A stretch of 64,000 nucleotides of DNA from the NCBI GenBank assembly GCA_021234155.1, contig JAJEKV010000002.1:21913726-21977725 (forward strand), read 5' to 3'. Shown here in pieces: positions 46,321 to 58,556 of this stretch. Every line of letters begins with the position of its first letter. Within the stretch, counting starts at the first letter, position 1. The notes under the pieces are model-generated. The model searched no databases and was not told the origin of the DNA. It was given only the letters and a program-made list of their open reading frames with translations. The position numbers and the translations under genes are program-made. This stretch comes from Isoetes taiwanensis (taxonomy: Eukaryota > Streptophyta > Lycopodiopsida > Isoetales > Isoetaceae).

Positions 46321-47494
46321 TAGTGTTGTCTCTAATTTTTTTCTAGCCTTTGAATATGAAAACATTTTGGCGAATATTTGTGAAATGAGAATAGCCAACT
46401 TGGCGAAAGTCCAAGCAATCTCAAGGAATTCTATAATTCACTAGGCGAATCTTAATCGAAGGCTCGCATTAACACCAAATGCGTGAAATTTTAAGTCACT
46501 ATGCATATATGAACACACGCATTTGAAATGCTAAGCCCTAATGAGTATTTATTGAGAATATAATTTACTTAACAGACAACATCTGCTCATTCTTTGCTAA
46601 GAAGACGCATCATAGGCATGCCTAAAAGTCAGATATGACAATACATGCATGGGCATCACGAATTGGAACATTGAACTTCGCTTTGCATTTTGTGCAAACA
46701 TTCCCAAAGGAATACTAGCAGTAGGGCAGGCATAGGGCAAAGGGTTGGTTTGAAAAAATTGATGCTTCTGTCACTGCGACATTGTGGGTTTCTCCTCGCG
46801 TGCCCCAAGAGATACATGTATCAAAGTTACTGTCTACACTACTATTAATAGGAGCTCTGTGTTGGTGGGCATACTAGCATCGAACTATGTAGGGACATGG
46901 GGTACGTCATGTGTGCAAACAAGTGGTGACTTATTCAAGGGCAAAAAGCCATTGCATAAAGAATTTTGAATTAGACCTAATTGTTGAAAATTGTTCTGCA
47001 AGCTCGTCATTCAAAATTTTAACACAGGTCCAAACTTCTGTAGATTTAACATTCAAGCTCTAGTAACCTATTCAAGCTCTAGTAACCTACACAGAACTAT
47101 TATAAAGGGGCTGGAACCTTTTTCTCATACCATCTTTTCACATCCCGAAAACTAACAACAAAAAAGTCATAGATAAATCACCATTGATTTAGGTTGGAAC
47201 CAACAATTTTAAGCTCATTAATAGATCTCACTAGGTTAAGCCTTTCATATATACAAAAATGCTCATTTTACATGCCCAAAGATAAAGGGACTCATAGATC
47301 CAATTTGTGTACTTATCGCCAAATGGCTACGTCATCCGAAAACCATATTGATATTTCCTTTTGCATTGTCAACTGAATCACTTCCATGAATTTATGTAAA
47401 GCATACCAGACCCTTTTGAGCAACTAAATTATGTATTCCTCGACTGTTTCTAAGGCTCGAATGTTCTCACATGCTTTCAAAGTGCATAGAAATG

Positions 47495-48240
47495 TCACAA
47501 AGATCTACAGACACATCCTCCACTTGCATCCGTTGAAATAATGCGGTGCTTCTTGATTAAGACCATTTGCGCAAAGATATCCGCAATTAGTGCATTCCAT
47601 GACACAACGCGTCTCGAGCTTGCGGATTGTATGTATTTCAAAGATGTAATTTCAGCATGTATTTCTCTACCCTTCCCGATGGCTCTTATAACGGCCACAC
47701 GCTTTCGGGATGCAAACAAATGTGAAACCATCGGGAATTAAGCCAGCCACCCGGTAGATCTGTTCAAAACAATTGATTTCTTCGACCAAATTTGCCTTCT
47801 GAGTACCCAAAGAATAAGTACATTCCATAATATAACATCTCGAAATGGCGGTTTGTCAAAGACTAGTCGTGCCTCGCAAAGGAACCACATTTCACATACA
47901 TGTCCACTAAAGCACCGCGCCAACAATGGGGTCCTTCTCATATCCACTTTCTCGCAATCTCTTTGTGGATTTTCCCCTTGTCTATGGCCCCAATGGTACC
48001 ACAGTGCCTTCAAGTCGCACTTAGATGTAGCAAGCATTTGGCAATATGCCTTCTAGTTGCATTTGTCCTAGACATTTCGAAAGTGCTTCTTGACCACCAC
48101 ATGTTCAAAGATATCCCCGCAATTAACATTGTCCAAGACACAACGTTCCTAACGGGGCAAATTGTTGAAAACTTCCCTGTGCCTCTACAAGTGAGCCACA
48201 TTTTGCATACATGTCAAGCAAAAAATCGCTGACCGAAAAG
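47495..48240 (-). pseudogene. Pentatricopeptide-repeat (PPR) gene fragments inside the Mutator-like element
   Basis: Minus-strand translation shows three PLS-class PPR boundaries: RNVVSWTMLIAGI near 48140-48110, RDVILWNVLI near 47845-47815, and RRVVSWNALIADI near 47615-47580. Between them are GHVCEMWFLCEARLVFDK and GKGREIHAEI, usual in this class. Spacings of about 300 and 235 nt are close to one repeat triplet and a shortened one. Frames differ between the pieces and stops intervene, so this is a captured, decayed fragment. PLS-class PPR proteins edit or bind organelle RNA. This copy cannot. Confidence 0.75.
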
Positions 48241-50600
48241 ATCACTTTCAAGCCCTCGCTTTTGCTATAGACATCGGCATAATGCTCCTCAAAGACAATA
48301 CACTCAATCTATATAAATTTCAATGCTACAATAATCAACATGTACGGTTACACGCCAGCCCACGTTAAAGTTCAAAACACAAAAAGCAACCTTTATGAAG
48401 AAAAGTAACCAACCTTTCAAGATAAAACGTTTCTTTTGATTGAAAGGATGTACCAATCTGTTAGTGGCATAAAAATAGAACTTTGAATAAGCAACAAAAG
48501 CGATTCTGCCATAATGCCTTTTGGTAAATTTGTTAAACAAAAAGAAGCCGAAGTGGCATCGGGCCTTTCTTTCTTTGTTAAAAATGCCCCGTTGTACGAG
48601 GAAAATAGAACATCTTTTGCATGAACTAATTATGATCACCACAAGTAGCCATAATAAGTGAGTATAGTGCTAACCAATGATCTTTGATGTGCCCACCACT
48701 AGAAGCTTTGAACCATTTATTTGAATACACAATAACGGAACTCATCAAGATGGAGGTATATATATACATACAATTTTATCCTAAATAAATTTGCCCAAGA
48801 ATTGACGCCTTACATACCACTATCGCCCCAACACGTTGTAAAACCGAATAAGTGATTCCCGGTCTTGCCACCTAGAAAATAACAAGGCCGTCTTATTGTA
48901 TTGAGCACTTTGTGAGCTTACTAGAAAGTACAACTTAATCCCATATTTGCATCATCTAAGTACCAATATATACCGGAAAGCATTATCGGGGCAGCCATGG
49001 AAGAATTTTATGAAGTTTTTGCTTCTTTAGCAAGTGATGGTGAGAGATACGGTTGGTGCGGTAGCCGGACCAGGATGAAATCCGCAATCGGTGCCATTAT
49101 CTACAAAAAAGAGAAAAAATAACTAAATAAGAAACTACCCAGTGAACCTTTATTTTTAGGTCACAAAATCCGGAAAGTTTCTGAAAAGAAGTAGAAAGAG
49201 GGAGAAACTCCATAGCTAGTATTTCCAAACCAAGAGTCAATATGTCAATGTTATTACTAAGAAAGCTAAATGCATATGGTTTTCTTACTCTTCAATGTGC
49301 ACAAATTATCGACTAACAAAGGATGTCAAGCCATATTCAAAAACAATGATGCATAGGCTTAAAATGGGCTTATGTATTATTTTGGCTCATGAAACAAGTT
49401 GCACCTACTTCTCTCATTTTTAATAAGCTCAATTCCTTTTCTGGAAAACCAATATAAACAGTTGCACAATTAAAGTGAATGGAGGCTCACAATGTCGCAA
49501 CAAACACAAAATCGAGCTCTTGGAAAAATTTCTCTCTTGGCGCCCCACTCACCAGTGCCGTGCACACAAAAGAGGGAAGTCCGGGTTATACCATTCCGGA
49601 GAAGAAGAACACACCTAAGGGACGGTGATCATATGTATAAGAAAGACGAGGCAACAGGCTTTTGTGGACAAAGAAGTGCAAACATTAATTCATAAATGGG
49701 TAACAGGAAATTTACGATACAAAGAGAAAGCACGCAAGATAGATTTTGCATTCCATAAGGAATCTTACAAAGCTTTGTTAGTTGCAAAAAAAAAAATTAA
49801 AGAAAGAGAATGATGAGTACATGCACTAGATTTTTAAGTATAATGTCACCTGAAATCACAATGAGTTACATGAATATCGATTGAAGCTAGCTAGGCGGTG
49901 GACAAAATCAATCCTCAGATTTAGAATAATATTTATACAATAATTGCAGCTCTATCTATTAGGGTTGATTGATCCGAACACTGAAGGAGGATGCATAACC
50001 TGAAGGGTAAAGCCGCACGCCAAATGTGATCTTCCCAAAGATTTACTATTAGATCATGCTCCAAAGAATGTGCCGAATAGCCGAACCCATGATTCGATAC
50101 ATTGAAGCATGGCACGACGACTCCTCGAAATAAAAGACCGGTTTGCGAAAAAAAATTGTAAGGTATCGACAATTCATATGCAACCTCAACAGCAGATCGG
50201 TACTATAGCAGCCTTCAGTTCTAGCTACTTAGCGGGATCTACGCCATTAAGAAAATATACATCAAGTAATACATTTTCTTGCAAGCAAGTCGGGCTTATA
50301 AGTACCTTATAAGTAATGCGATTTTGCTTTCAAAAAACTTACAAACTAAAGCTACAAAACTAACTAATGAATGATAGAAGAGTGATAATGGCGAATCCGG
50401 AACCTGCGATCCTCAAGGGCGTCGAAAAGTTGGCTAAAGTCCTTCCAACACACTCCCCCGGGGAAGGCGAATTGTGACCTCGGGCGGGAGGATCAAAAAA
50501 ATTCTTGGCTAATATTTTTTTATTTTTTTATTTTTAAGCCTACCTAAGATTCGTGCACTCTTTTTTTAAAAAATGGAATATTCGCCTTTTGGCGAATATT
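48241..50600. other. Remainder of the Mutator-like element, no recognisable gene
   Basis: Two short plus-strand frames at 49492-49813 (one reading LIHKWVTGNLRYKEKARKID) have no recognised family. The segment may hold other captured exons. No MURA-type transposase motif was found. Confidence 0.45.
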
Positions 50601-50620
50601 CGCCCTTAGAGACAACACTA

Positions 50621-51258
50621 CATATCTGCAAATATCAAGGCCACTTGGCGAATGAGTGCAACTCCACCAATGGCCCGCCTCATTGTAAAAGATGCAACAT
50701 GTGCAATCATGCCACGGAAGAGTGCACTCGCACTCATCCTACACCTTTCCGCAACAAAATGGTTTATCAAGTGCAAACCACACCTCAGCACCAATCGCAA
50801 TATCAGCAGCCACCACTGCAGGCGCAACCCAATCAACTCTATCAGCAACAGGAGCAACAACGGGGACCCACCACACGTCCTCCTTTTGATCCTTCGAAAG
50901 CTCAGTGTTACCACTGTCAAGAATGGGATCATACCACCACGGCGTGTCCTCAACTTCCACAAGTTCAGGTGCAGCTTCCTGGCACAAATCAGACCACATC
51001 GGTCCACCTCACGGCTTACCAACTCTGGATTGCTAATGGCAAACAAGGCCCGCGTCCTGTTCTTCGAAAGCCACCTCGCGCGCCTCAGCAATCACGCTAT
51101 CAACCAGCTCCTGCCAATCAACCTCAGATGGATCAACAAAGCGGGGAAGAAATTTTTCGGGCTCTTAATCCCTCGGGTCCGACCATCAAATTGGGTTGGT
51201 TTGGTTTCACGCTGCACTGTATGTCACGCCCCTTAACCATTATTCCTAATGGCACATA
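50621..51258 (+). pseudogene. Gypsy gag, second part with zinc knuckles
   Basis: The reading frame resumes after the 9-bp duplication with KYQGHLANEC, completing the knuckle broken by the Mutator-like element. Two more Cys/His motifs follow, CKRCNMCNHATEEC and CYHCQEWDHTTTAC, separated by a glutamine-rich linker. The frame ends near 51258; the next segment is in another frame, so an indel lies close by. Confidence 0.85.
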
Positions 51259-51267
51259 ACCCCGCCT

Positions 51268-52441
51268 TTGTTTGTCGACACCATTCCTCATGAAGAAGCA
51301 AAAAAGGTTCACTTTGCACCTGACTTGGAGAAACTCATGCCGCATGTTATGCCTAAAGTTTGCCAAAGCATTTTGAACCTCATGCAAAGGCGAGAAGGCG
51401 CGACGTTGGCTAATGTTCATGCCACCACTAGAGCTCAACAAAGACAAGAAGCACCTTCCATGTCTCAACCTCCACGCCTCAGCCATATCCAAATATCGGG
51501 CCGAGGTAGACCTACTCAAAGAAGTTGCCGCTTCCTTAACACGCACTCCAAAGACACGTGGATCCCCGCAGATCCTTTTTCTCATGTGCCTCTGGAACTC
51601 CAAGAAGAGCTGGCCAAAATCAAAATTCCTCTAAGTCTTGCCACGATTTTGAAACTCTGTCCTGCTCTCAAGGACCAGTTACCCCTCCCGACTGTTATGG
51701 TTGGGGCTGTTGCTACCTCTACACCCACGGTACATGCCACGGTGGGCAATCAACAAATCAATCATGTTCAAATTGACGGAGGTAGCGCGGTCAATCTCAT
51801 CACGGATAAACTCCGCAAACAAATGGGCATCAAACAACTCTATCGTGCCCCATATGACATCAAATTGGCCAATGGCCATATCACGCGACCTCAAGGCGTC
51901 ACGCCTCTTCTTCACATCAACATTGGTGATCTCAGATTCCCCTTGGAATTTGGTGTTTAGAAGGCTGGCGAAGATCCAGGTGATTATGAAATGTTGGTCG
52001 GCAGACCTTTTCTTCGCCAGGCCAAGAGTATCCATTACTGGGCCACGGATCAGTTAGTCATCACAGATGGTCACCTCAATGCCACCATGGACTTGGAAAC
52101 CGGCAAAATCATTTCCGTCGACAATGCTGAACCCTCTCTCTCCGACACCAATTCTGAGGACGCCCAAAATATCTATCAAGTTCAGGCTCCACCTGCGAGT
52201 GTGCCTCTGTCATCCTACCCCGAATATGCTGATCCTTGGGGAGACATGACCCTTGATCAGGACCAGGCTGTGGCTGCTTTGCTTGACCCTTACCTGGCTC
52301 CTTGCAATCGAATTCAACGGGTTGATCACTTTTCAGATGTGGACTCTCCTGCGGCTCCTGTAGATGTCCACGCTGTCATGAAGCAACCTCTGCTTGATGA
52401 AACTCAGCAACCTCTCTTTTTCACCACGCAGAGTGCCACGC
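51268..52441 (+). pseudogene. Gypsy protease region and linker
   Basis: The frame at 51268-51960 carries the aspartic-protease site VQIDGGSAVNLITDKL near 51766-51813. The active site is D-G-G and not D-T/S-G, as seen in some non-chromovirus gypsy lineages. After a TAG at 51958 another frame reads MLVGRPFLRQAKSIHYWATD, the usual protease C-terminal block, and a long linker to 52441. There the short copia-type element interrupts it. Confidence 0.8.
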
Positions 52442-52933
52442 TGTCAAGGTTGCACCAAGAAAGGGAGAGAAGGGGATGCACACCAATATCCGAGAGCGCA
52501 AGCTCCCAAAACAAAGGCAAATTGGAATTGTATTCAATGCTGTATATCAATACATGAAGTACAATGATATAAACAAAACGGTGATACTAAGAATAGTATT
52601 AGTCGTTCACCCACCGCCCACTAATAACAACCGTTACTTAGTTAGGTCGGTGCTCAGTGCTGACTCTGTTTAGTTCAGCACTTTCTCAGCACCACTATGC
52701 TGAGTGCTGAGTCACTGCTTCTGCACGTCGAGCAAGATGGTGGTCTCGATATCATATATATCTTGACACTCCTCCTTGATGAGAGATTGCCATCTCCATG
52801 CTCAGCCTCCTCCTCCTGGAGATAAGATCTGAATCTTGGTCAAGATGGTCACTTAATCAGGGTCATCTGAAAAGTTCAAAAACCAAGTTTGCATGAAGAG
52901 ATCAGCTCTATTCTCTCTGGTAGGTAAATAGAC

Positions 52934-53449
52934 CTACTGATCAACCACTGTATCAGGAACAGTAAGTCGAGAAGGATTGTCTTTGATATCCATAATTGTT
53001 TTGCCAAGAGGAGGATGAAAATTGTTTTCATGCATATCCTCGATATAGGCAATAGAAGCATCAAAGCTGATTACTCCGTTAAGGCTTGTGGATTCAATAA
53101 CCACAAATGCAGCTACTCCAACAATGTTAGGTCGAAATTCTCCATGAAAATCAAACCTTAATACCTTCGCTTGACCTTGATCAAGTGTTGCTAGAAGTAA
53201 AGAGTCAACTATTGGAATCATGATCATATATGATGCATATTCAACCCCTTCACAATCGAATGAATTACGGTCTCCTTCTTGATCTGGAAATAAAATAGAG
53301 TTGAGTGCCATAACAGGTGCTGGAAGTGTTGGAAGTGCTGTAAGTGCTCTAAGTTTATGTAATCCGAACAGAAAAATCAGTTGATCAGGTGTTAGAACCT
53401 GAGTGCGTCCTTGCATAAATGCCACCAAAGTATCAGAAATGAATGCCAC
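52934..53449 (-). CDS. Unrecognised 171-aa ORF of the short copia-type element
   Basis: Reads MAFISDTLVAFMQGRTQVLT and continues with DFHGEFRPNIVGVAAFVVIE and other mostly hydrophobic-acidic segments to a stop at 52934. It follows the gag frame almost directly, and the frame is open a few residues upstream of the Met. So gag and this ORF may be one polyprotein separated by an indel near 53460. I do not recognise a family. There is no DSG protease site, integrase triad or YVDD motif. It may be a decayed protease region or a captured sequence. Confidence 0.55.
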   Translation of the reverse strand: MAFISDTLVAFMQGRTQVLTPDQLIFLFGLHKLRALTALPTLPAPVMALNSILFPDQEGDRNSFDCEGVEYASYMIMIPIVDSLLLATLDQGQAKVLRFDFHGEFRPNIVGVAAFVVIESTSLNGVISFDASIAYIEDMHENNFHPPLGKTIMDIKDNPSRLTVPDTVVDQ

Positions 53450-53463
53450 TTGATGAAGTGTTG

Positions 53464-54370
53464 CTACATTGCCTGAAAATGGGAGATGAAGGCCACATCA
53501 AGATATCCTAGCTCAATGGCTGAGGTATCTATTAATCCTTGCTTGGAAGGTGCTGGAATATCAGAAATTGACATCCATTTATTGGAAGCTACTGCATCGT
53601 CTGATATCCACAAAGTAGAAGGATCTAAATCCACTCCTTCATGCTTGATAGGAAGAGATAATCTACTGCCAATGTGCTTCTCCTCCTCATCGTGCTCATC
53701 CCCATTTAGGGTAGATTGAGTCTTTGAATGCCCTGCTGCAAAGAGAGTGACATGATCATCTTTACCTGTATCTTGCCTCATCATGATCTCCTCCTTAATA
53801 GAAGTGATTGCTTGATGGAAGTCCATTTTTTTGTCTTGCATGAAGCTGCTGCACAAAGAATCAAATGCATTAGGTAGTGACCTGAGGAAGAAAAATAGCT
53901 GCATCGACTGTGAGATCTGATGCTCTTCTCCAAAAGCTTCAATCTGCTGGAAGGCGTGCTTCATGTGATCTGAGAACTCGTCAAGACTTTCAGCAGTCTC
54001 GTCCCAGCACATATCCATCACCTCTGCATACAAGTGCCCAATCTTATGGGTCTTTTGGTCATGCTTCTCAATGAGAGCATGCCACAAATCGTGGTCGTTC
54101 TCTTCTTTGGAACTCATCAAGGATAGAGTCACTAAGGAGAGCCCGATATATGCCATCGCCTTTGTCATCTGGGGGCCGCCAAGCATGCAAATCAGCAATA
54201 TTCTTGGCATCCGGTGCGTGTTCTTGGCCATTGACAATTCCCCAAACTCCTTCATTCTTGAGAATGAAGATCATTCCGCTTTTCCATTCTTTGGAAACCC
54301 GTAGGCCAAAGATTTGAATCGCATGACCACCGGGGAAGGTAATCTGGTTGTAGCTTGCATCCTTCTCCAT
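53464..54370 (-). pseudogene. Gag of the short copia-type element
   Basis: The first segment (54370-54071) starts MEKDASYNQITFPGG and contains WKSGMIFILKNEGVWGIVNG, typical of the copia gag N-terminus. A frame break near 54110 separates it from KEENDHDLWHALIEKHDQKT, the usual continuation, which runs to 53464. SMQLFFFLRSLPNAFDSLC is also typical of copia gag. After about residue 250 the sequence no longer resembles gag. No zinc knuckle is seen. Confidence 0.8.
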
Positions 54371-54763
54371 TGCTGTGTTGATCTTGAATCAATCTCAGCA
54401 TACCTAGTGCTCTGATACCATGTCAAGGTTGCACCAAGAAAGGGAGAGAAGGGGATGCACACCAATATCCGAGAGCGCAAGCTCCCAAAACAAAGGCAAA
54501 TTGGAATTGTATTCAATGCTGTGTATCAATACATGAAGTACAATGATATAAACAAAACGGTGATACTAAGAATAGTATTAGTCGTTCACCCACCGCCCAC
54601 TAATAACAGCCGTTACTTAGTCGCCTCGATTGCTTTCGATCGATAAGGTGTCGACGACTGTTTAGTTCAAGACTTTTCAAAGACCACTATGCCGAAATCT
54701 GCCGAGTCACCGCTTCAAGACGTCGAGCAAGATGGTGGTCTCGATATCATATATATCTTGACA

Positions 54764-57442
54764 CACGCATCCTGTTATGCTTCAACCTCCTGCTCATATT
54801 GTCCAGGACACGGAAGTTATCCCCCATATTCAGACTCCTGACGTCGAGATTGTGGACGTAGGCAACAATCAGCCTGTCCGAATTGCTGCAAATCTTCCGA
54901 CACCCTATCGTCACAGGGCCGTCACGCTCTTCAAAAAATTCAAACACATTTTCGCCTGGAGCTACAGAGATCTTCGGGGGATCAACAAAACCTTGGGGGA
55001 ACTCACCATTCCTACCAAGTCTGATGCACGTCCAGTCTAGCAACAGCATGCACGGGCTCAACCCTAATTACCGCGGATCGCGTCAAGGCGTAAATTGACA
55101 AACTCCTTTGCTGCAGGTTTGATCTATGAGGTCAAACATTCTCGAATGGGTGAGCCCCATCGTCATTGCACTCAAACACAATGGTAAGATCGCGTTTGTG
55201 TGGACTACCAAAACTCAATCAGCCACCTGAGCGTGATCATTTTCCACTTTCCTTCTTCACGGCACTGGGTTCGAAGAGGTTGCCGGACATGAGATGTACT
55301 CCTTCATGGATGGTTTTTCTGGCTACAATCAGATCTCAATCAAAGAATCTGATCAATTCAAGACTACTTTCACCACCCCGTGGGGCACTTTTGCCTACAA
55401 GGTGGTTCCTTTTGGATTATCAAACTCTCCATCCACGTTTCAACGTATCATGCTCTCAGTTTTTCATGATTTTATGAAGGACAATCCCTTCTTGCAAATT
55501 TTTCAAGATGACTTCTCTACCTACAGTTCCATGGCTGACCATTTGGATAAATTGGAAATCGTCTTTCAGAAATGTGATGAGTCCGGCATTAGTCTCAATC
55601 CCGAGAAATGCACCTTTTGCGCCACTGTGTGTTTGTTAGGACATGTGGTCAGCAAAGCAGGTATCACCACGGATCCTGCCAAAATCAGCTGTGTGCTCAA
55701 GGCTCAAGCACCAGCTAATATCAAGGAAACCCGCTCTTTCTTGGGTAAGGTCAATTATTACTCCACTTTCATTCCTGGACTTGCCGCCATTGCAGATCCC
55801 ATTCATAAACTCACGGGTGATGAATCCACCTGGGCCTGGAATTCCCAGGCGGATGCTGCTTTCCAACAGTTGAAGCTTTTGCTTACTCAGGCCCCGGTTC
55901 TTGTTCCTCCTCAATGGGACAAGCCCTTTCATGTTACGGCGAGCGAACTACGCGCCACGAGCGAGAAGCCTTGGGTTTAATCTTCAAGGTCCAACGCTCA
56001 GCTTTGGTCACTATCTTTTGGGGCCGATCAAATTCTTTGTTGACCACCGTGCACTTCTTTATTTGATCAACAAATCTACCACGGGCCGCATTGCTCGTTG
56101 GGTCCTCCTTCGCAAGAATTTGCACCTTTTGAAATTGTTCACAAGGCCGGGCAAATCTCATGTTGTCCCGGATTATCTTTCACGCATCCACACGGATGAT
56201 CCCTCCTTTGGAGTCTCGAGACGCCTTTCCCCGACGCTCAACTCTTTTCGGTCACGGCAACACCTCATTGGTTTCATGACTTTTCAGCAGTATCTCCTCA
56301 CAGAGCTCTTCCACCCGAGGGCCACGCCTCTCCCGCCAAAGCGCCAATCCCGTTGCCATCAATTTCTCCGAGGTCCGCGGACTACACCATGGTTGCGTGG
56401 GCCATCTTTACAAAAGGGTAAGGATACCATCCTTCGACGCCTTGTGTGTTCTCCCTCATGAGGTCCCGTGATATTGTTCGAGAAGCCCATAAAGGGCTCG
56501 GTGGTGGTCATTTTCATGGTGACACCACGGCGACGCAAAAATCCTTCTTGCTGGTTATTTTTGGTCCAAGCTTTTCAAAGACGCCACGCCCGCCCGCCCG
56601 CGACGTGTGATGCTTGCTGCCAGGTGGGACGCCCACGGCCCGCGGACTCTTTCCCTTTGACGCCGGCCGCCACGCCACTTCCCTTCCAAATGGGGAATGG
56701 ATTTTGTGGGACCCATCGATCCTCCCGCGCACACCTGCGTTCGCTACATTCTCGTTCTCACCGACTATGCTACCAAATGGGCTTAAAGCTTGCGACTTCC
56801 GGACAAAGATCAGCGGCCAAGACGTACCAAAGTCATCTATCAACAAATCATCACGCTGATTCGGCCGCCCTACTGAGCTGGTCGTTGATCGTGGTGTCCA
56901 TTTTATCAATCATACCATCAAGGAGCCGACGGATTATCTCCCCGATACATCATCACAAGAGCACACCTTACTATCCTCAAGGGAATGGTTTGGCAAAAGC
57001 ACCAACAAAACTCCGTCACAATTTCAAGAAAATTTGTGACGCTTCAAGACCGACCGGCAAACCAAACTTCCTAATGTTCTTTGGGCTTACAATACTTGTT
57101 TCAAAATAGCTACCGGGTCACACTCCTTTCAAATTGGTTTATGGTCAAGAAGCTCTCATGCCTTTTGAGTACATTCTCCCCCTCTCCGTTTTTTCAACCA
57201 AGCACGCCCCATAATCCGCCGGCTTGACTCAAAGAAAGGGTTTATCAATTGGAACAGCTTGGATGAACTTAGAAGGGATGCTTATATTCGTGTTCTTCAT
57301 GGACAACGGTTGCAAAAATCTCTACATGACAAACGATGAAGACAAAACCTTCAAAGAAGGAGATTTGGTTCTTCTTTATGATTCTCGGTACAAAAATTTT
57401 CCCGTAAGCTTAAGTTTCGATGGTTTGGCCCTTATCAAATAG
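54764..57442 (+). pseudogene. Gypsy reverse transcriptase, RNase H and integrase, degenerate
   Basis: The linker resumes as HPVMLQPPAHIVQD and reaches ELTIPTKSDARPV, then a stop at 55038. After several shifts, reverse transcriptase is readable at 55294-55980 with MYSFMDGFSGYNQISI and IFQDDFSTYSS, whose two Asp are the polymerase site. RNase H remnants follow at 56020-56210 (FFVDHRALLYLINKSTTGRI, VVPDYLSRIHTDDPS). Integrase remnants include YYPQGNGLA near 56965-56990 and TPFKLVYGQEALMPFEYI near 57117-57172. Shifts are frequent in GC-rich spots. No chromodomain is seen. Confidence 0.85.
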
Positions 57443-58556
57443 TTCAAGTGGTTCAACCCGGCGTTTTCCAAATTGGTCGTGTTAGATGGAACTCCATTAC
57501 CTACACTGGTTAATGGCTTTCGCCTCAAAACATTTCATACCACAGCAAGTGAAAATCAACAAACAGATACAGTTCAAGACGCAAACACAACAGATAGTGA
57601 CTAAAAAGGCGGCATATTATATTATAGGTGGAAATTTTTACAAAATGTGGGCACAGCCCAGCTCTTTCCGCTAAGGGCACTGCCCTATATACAAAAACGG
57701 GCTCAGAGCCCTATCTACTAAGTCCTAAGAAGAAAAACCCTCTACTCCGGGTTCGGAGCTGAGGTGATGCGCAGGATGTGGTAGAGGTTCTGCTCAGGGT
57801 CCCAGCGAAGGTGCAGAACCACCTCCATCCCGTTGGTATGAGGATCGGGATGTTCAGCCATCCCGGAACACCAGCCATCCATTCTCAGGCCACGATTGTG
57901 GCAGCGCCAGAGGTCCAGACAATTCATTTTGCAAGTAATCCACTCTTGACAGTTAGTAGGCATCGTGCAGTTCTCGTTCAAACCAGCAGCAGCCATGCTG
58001 AGCGCCATCGGATGCCTTCGCTTCACTCCCGGTTCGTCTTATATAGCCAACTGAGGAACTCCTTGTCGACGTGGACCAATAAAAAAAAATCGCCAACGTG
58101 TTTGCAATGCAAGGCTGTTTCTAAAAAGAGAATCTTTTCTCCCGCCGCATATCTAGCCATGGTACCCTCTGACACATTCGTTTTAATGATATCCCACTTC
58201 AAGTTGCCAGCATTCAATGACATTCCTTCTTTTCATACCCGTCAAACATTAATGTGTGTCCTTTGGCCATCTGTCACATCCCATCATTCTCTCACGCCTC
58301 ATCTCCACCGTTCATTACTTCTCCCTTTGTTGTTTGGGGACTTAGCCAAATTTTTGCCTCTCAATCGCCTCCTTGGCATCTTTCGACACCTGGCACCATC
58401 AGCGGTTCTTGGCTTAAGCCCTTATCATGCCTCTTCACCTCCATTTCGCGGCGCCCTAAACCTTTTTCGTCCCTCTGCGTCTTAGATCCTCCGTTCTTAA
58501 GCCCTTACGTCTCCGCTCTCCGCCTTTGCATCTTGGTTCTTTTAAAGCTCTTTGCC
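57443..58556 (+). other. Spacer between integrase and the extra ORF
   Basis: About 1.1 kb inside the gypsy element without a convincing long coding frame. A frame at 57778-58485 is open but proline- and serine-rich and unlike any domain I know. It may contain the promoter or splice acceptor for the extra ORF. Confidence 0.45.

Larger units (their letters stand above)
46321..50620. mobile_element. Mutator-like element carrying gene fragments (Pack-MULE type)
   Basis: The 4300-bp insert has perfect 15-bp terminal inverted repeats, TAGTGTTGTCTCTAA at 46321-46335 and its complement at 50606-50620. It is flanked by the 9-bp direct repeat catatctgc (46312-46320 and 50621-50629). A 9-bp duplication is the mark of Mutator-like transposition. 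I see no transposase. The interior has fragments of a pentatricopeptide-repeat gene on the minus strand. The right end carries two nested GGCGAATATTCGCC palindromes next to the inverted repeat. It must have moved using an enzyme made elsewhere. Confidence 0.88.
52442..54763 (-). mobile_element. Short non-autonomous copia-type element with gag and an unknown ORF
   Basis: Flanked by cacgc (52437-52441 and 54764-54768). LTRs begin TGTCAAGG and end CTTGACA, 327 bp at 52442-52768 and 343 bp at 54421-54763. On the minus strand the primer site TGGTATCAGAGC follows the 5' LTR directly, and a purine tract AAGGAGGAG lies against the 3' LTR. The interior of about 1.65 kb codes for gag and one more frame but no protease, integrase or reverse transcriptase I can recognise. 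It must use enzymes made elsewhere. Confidence 0.93.

Noticed and set aside
56514-56909. Minus-strand 131-aa frame
   Set aside because: Antisense of the degenerate integrase region, open because of GC-rich composition.
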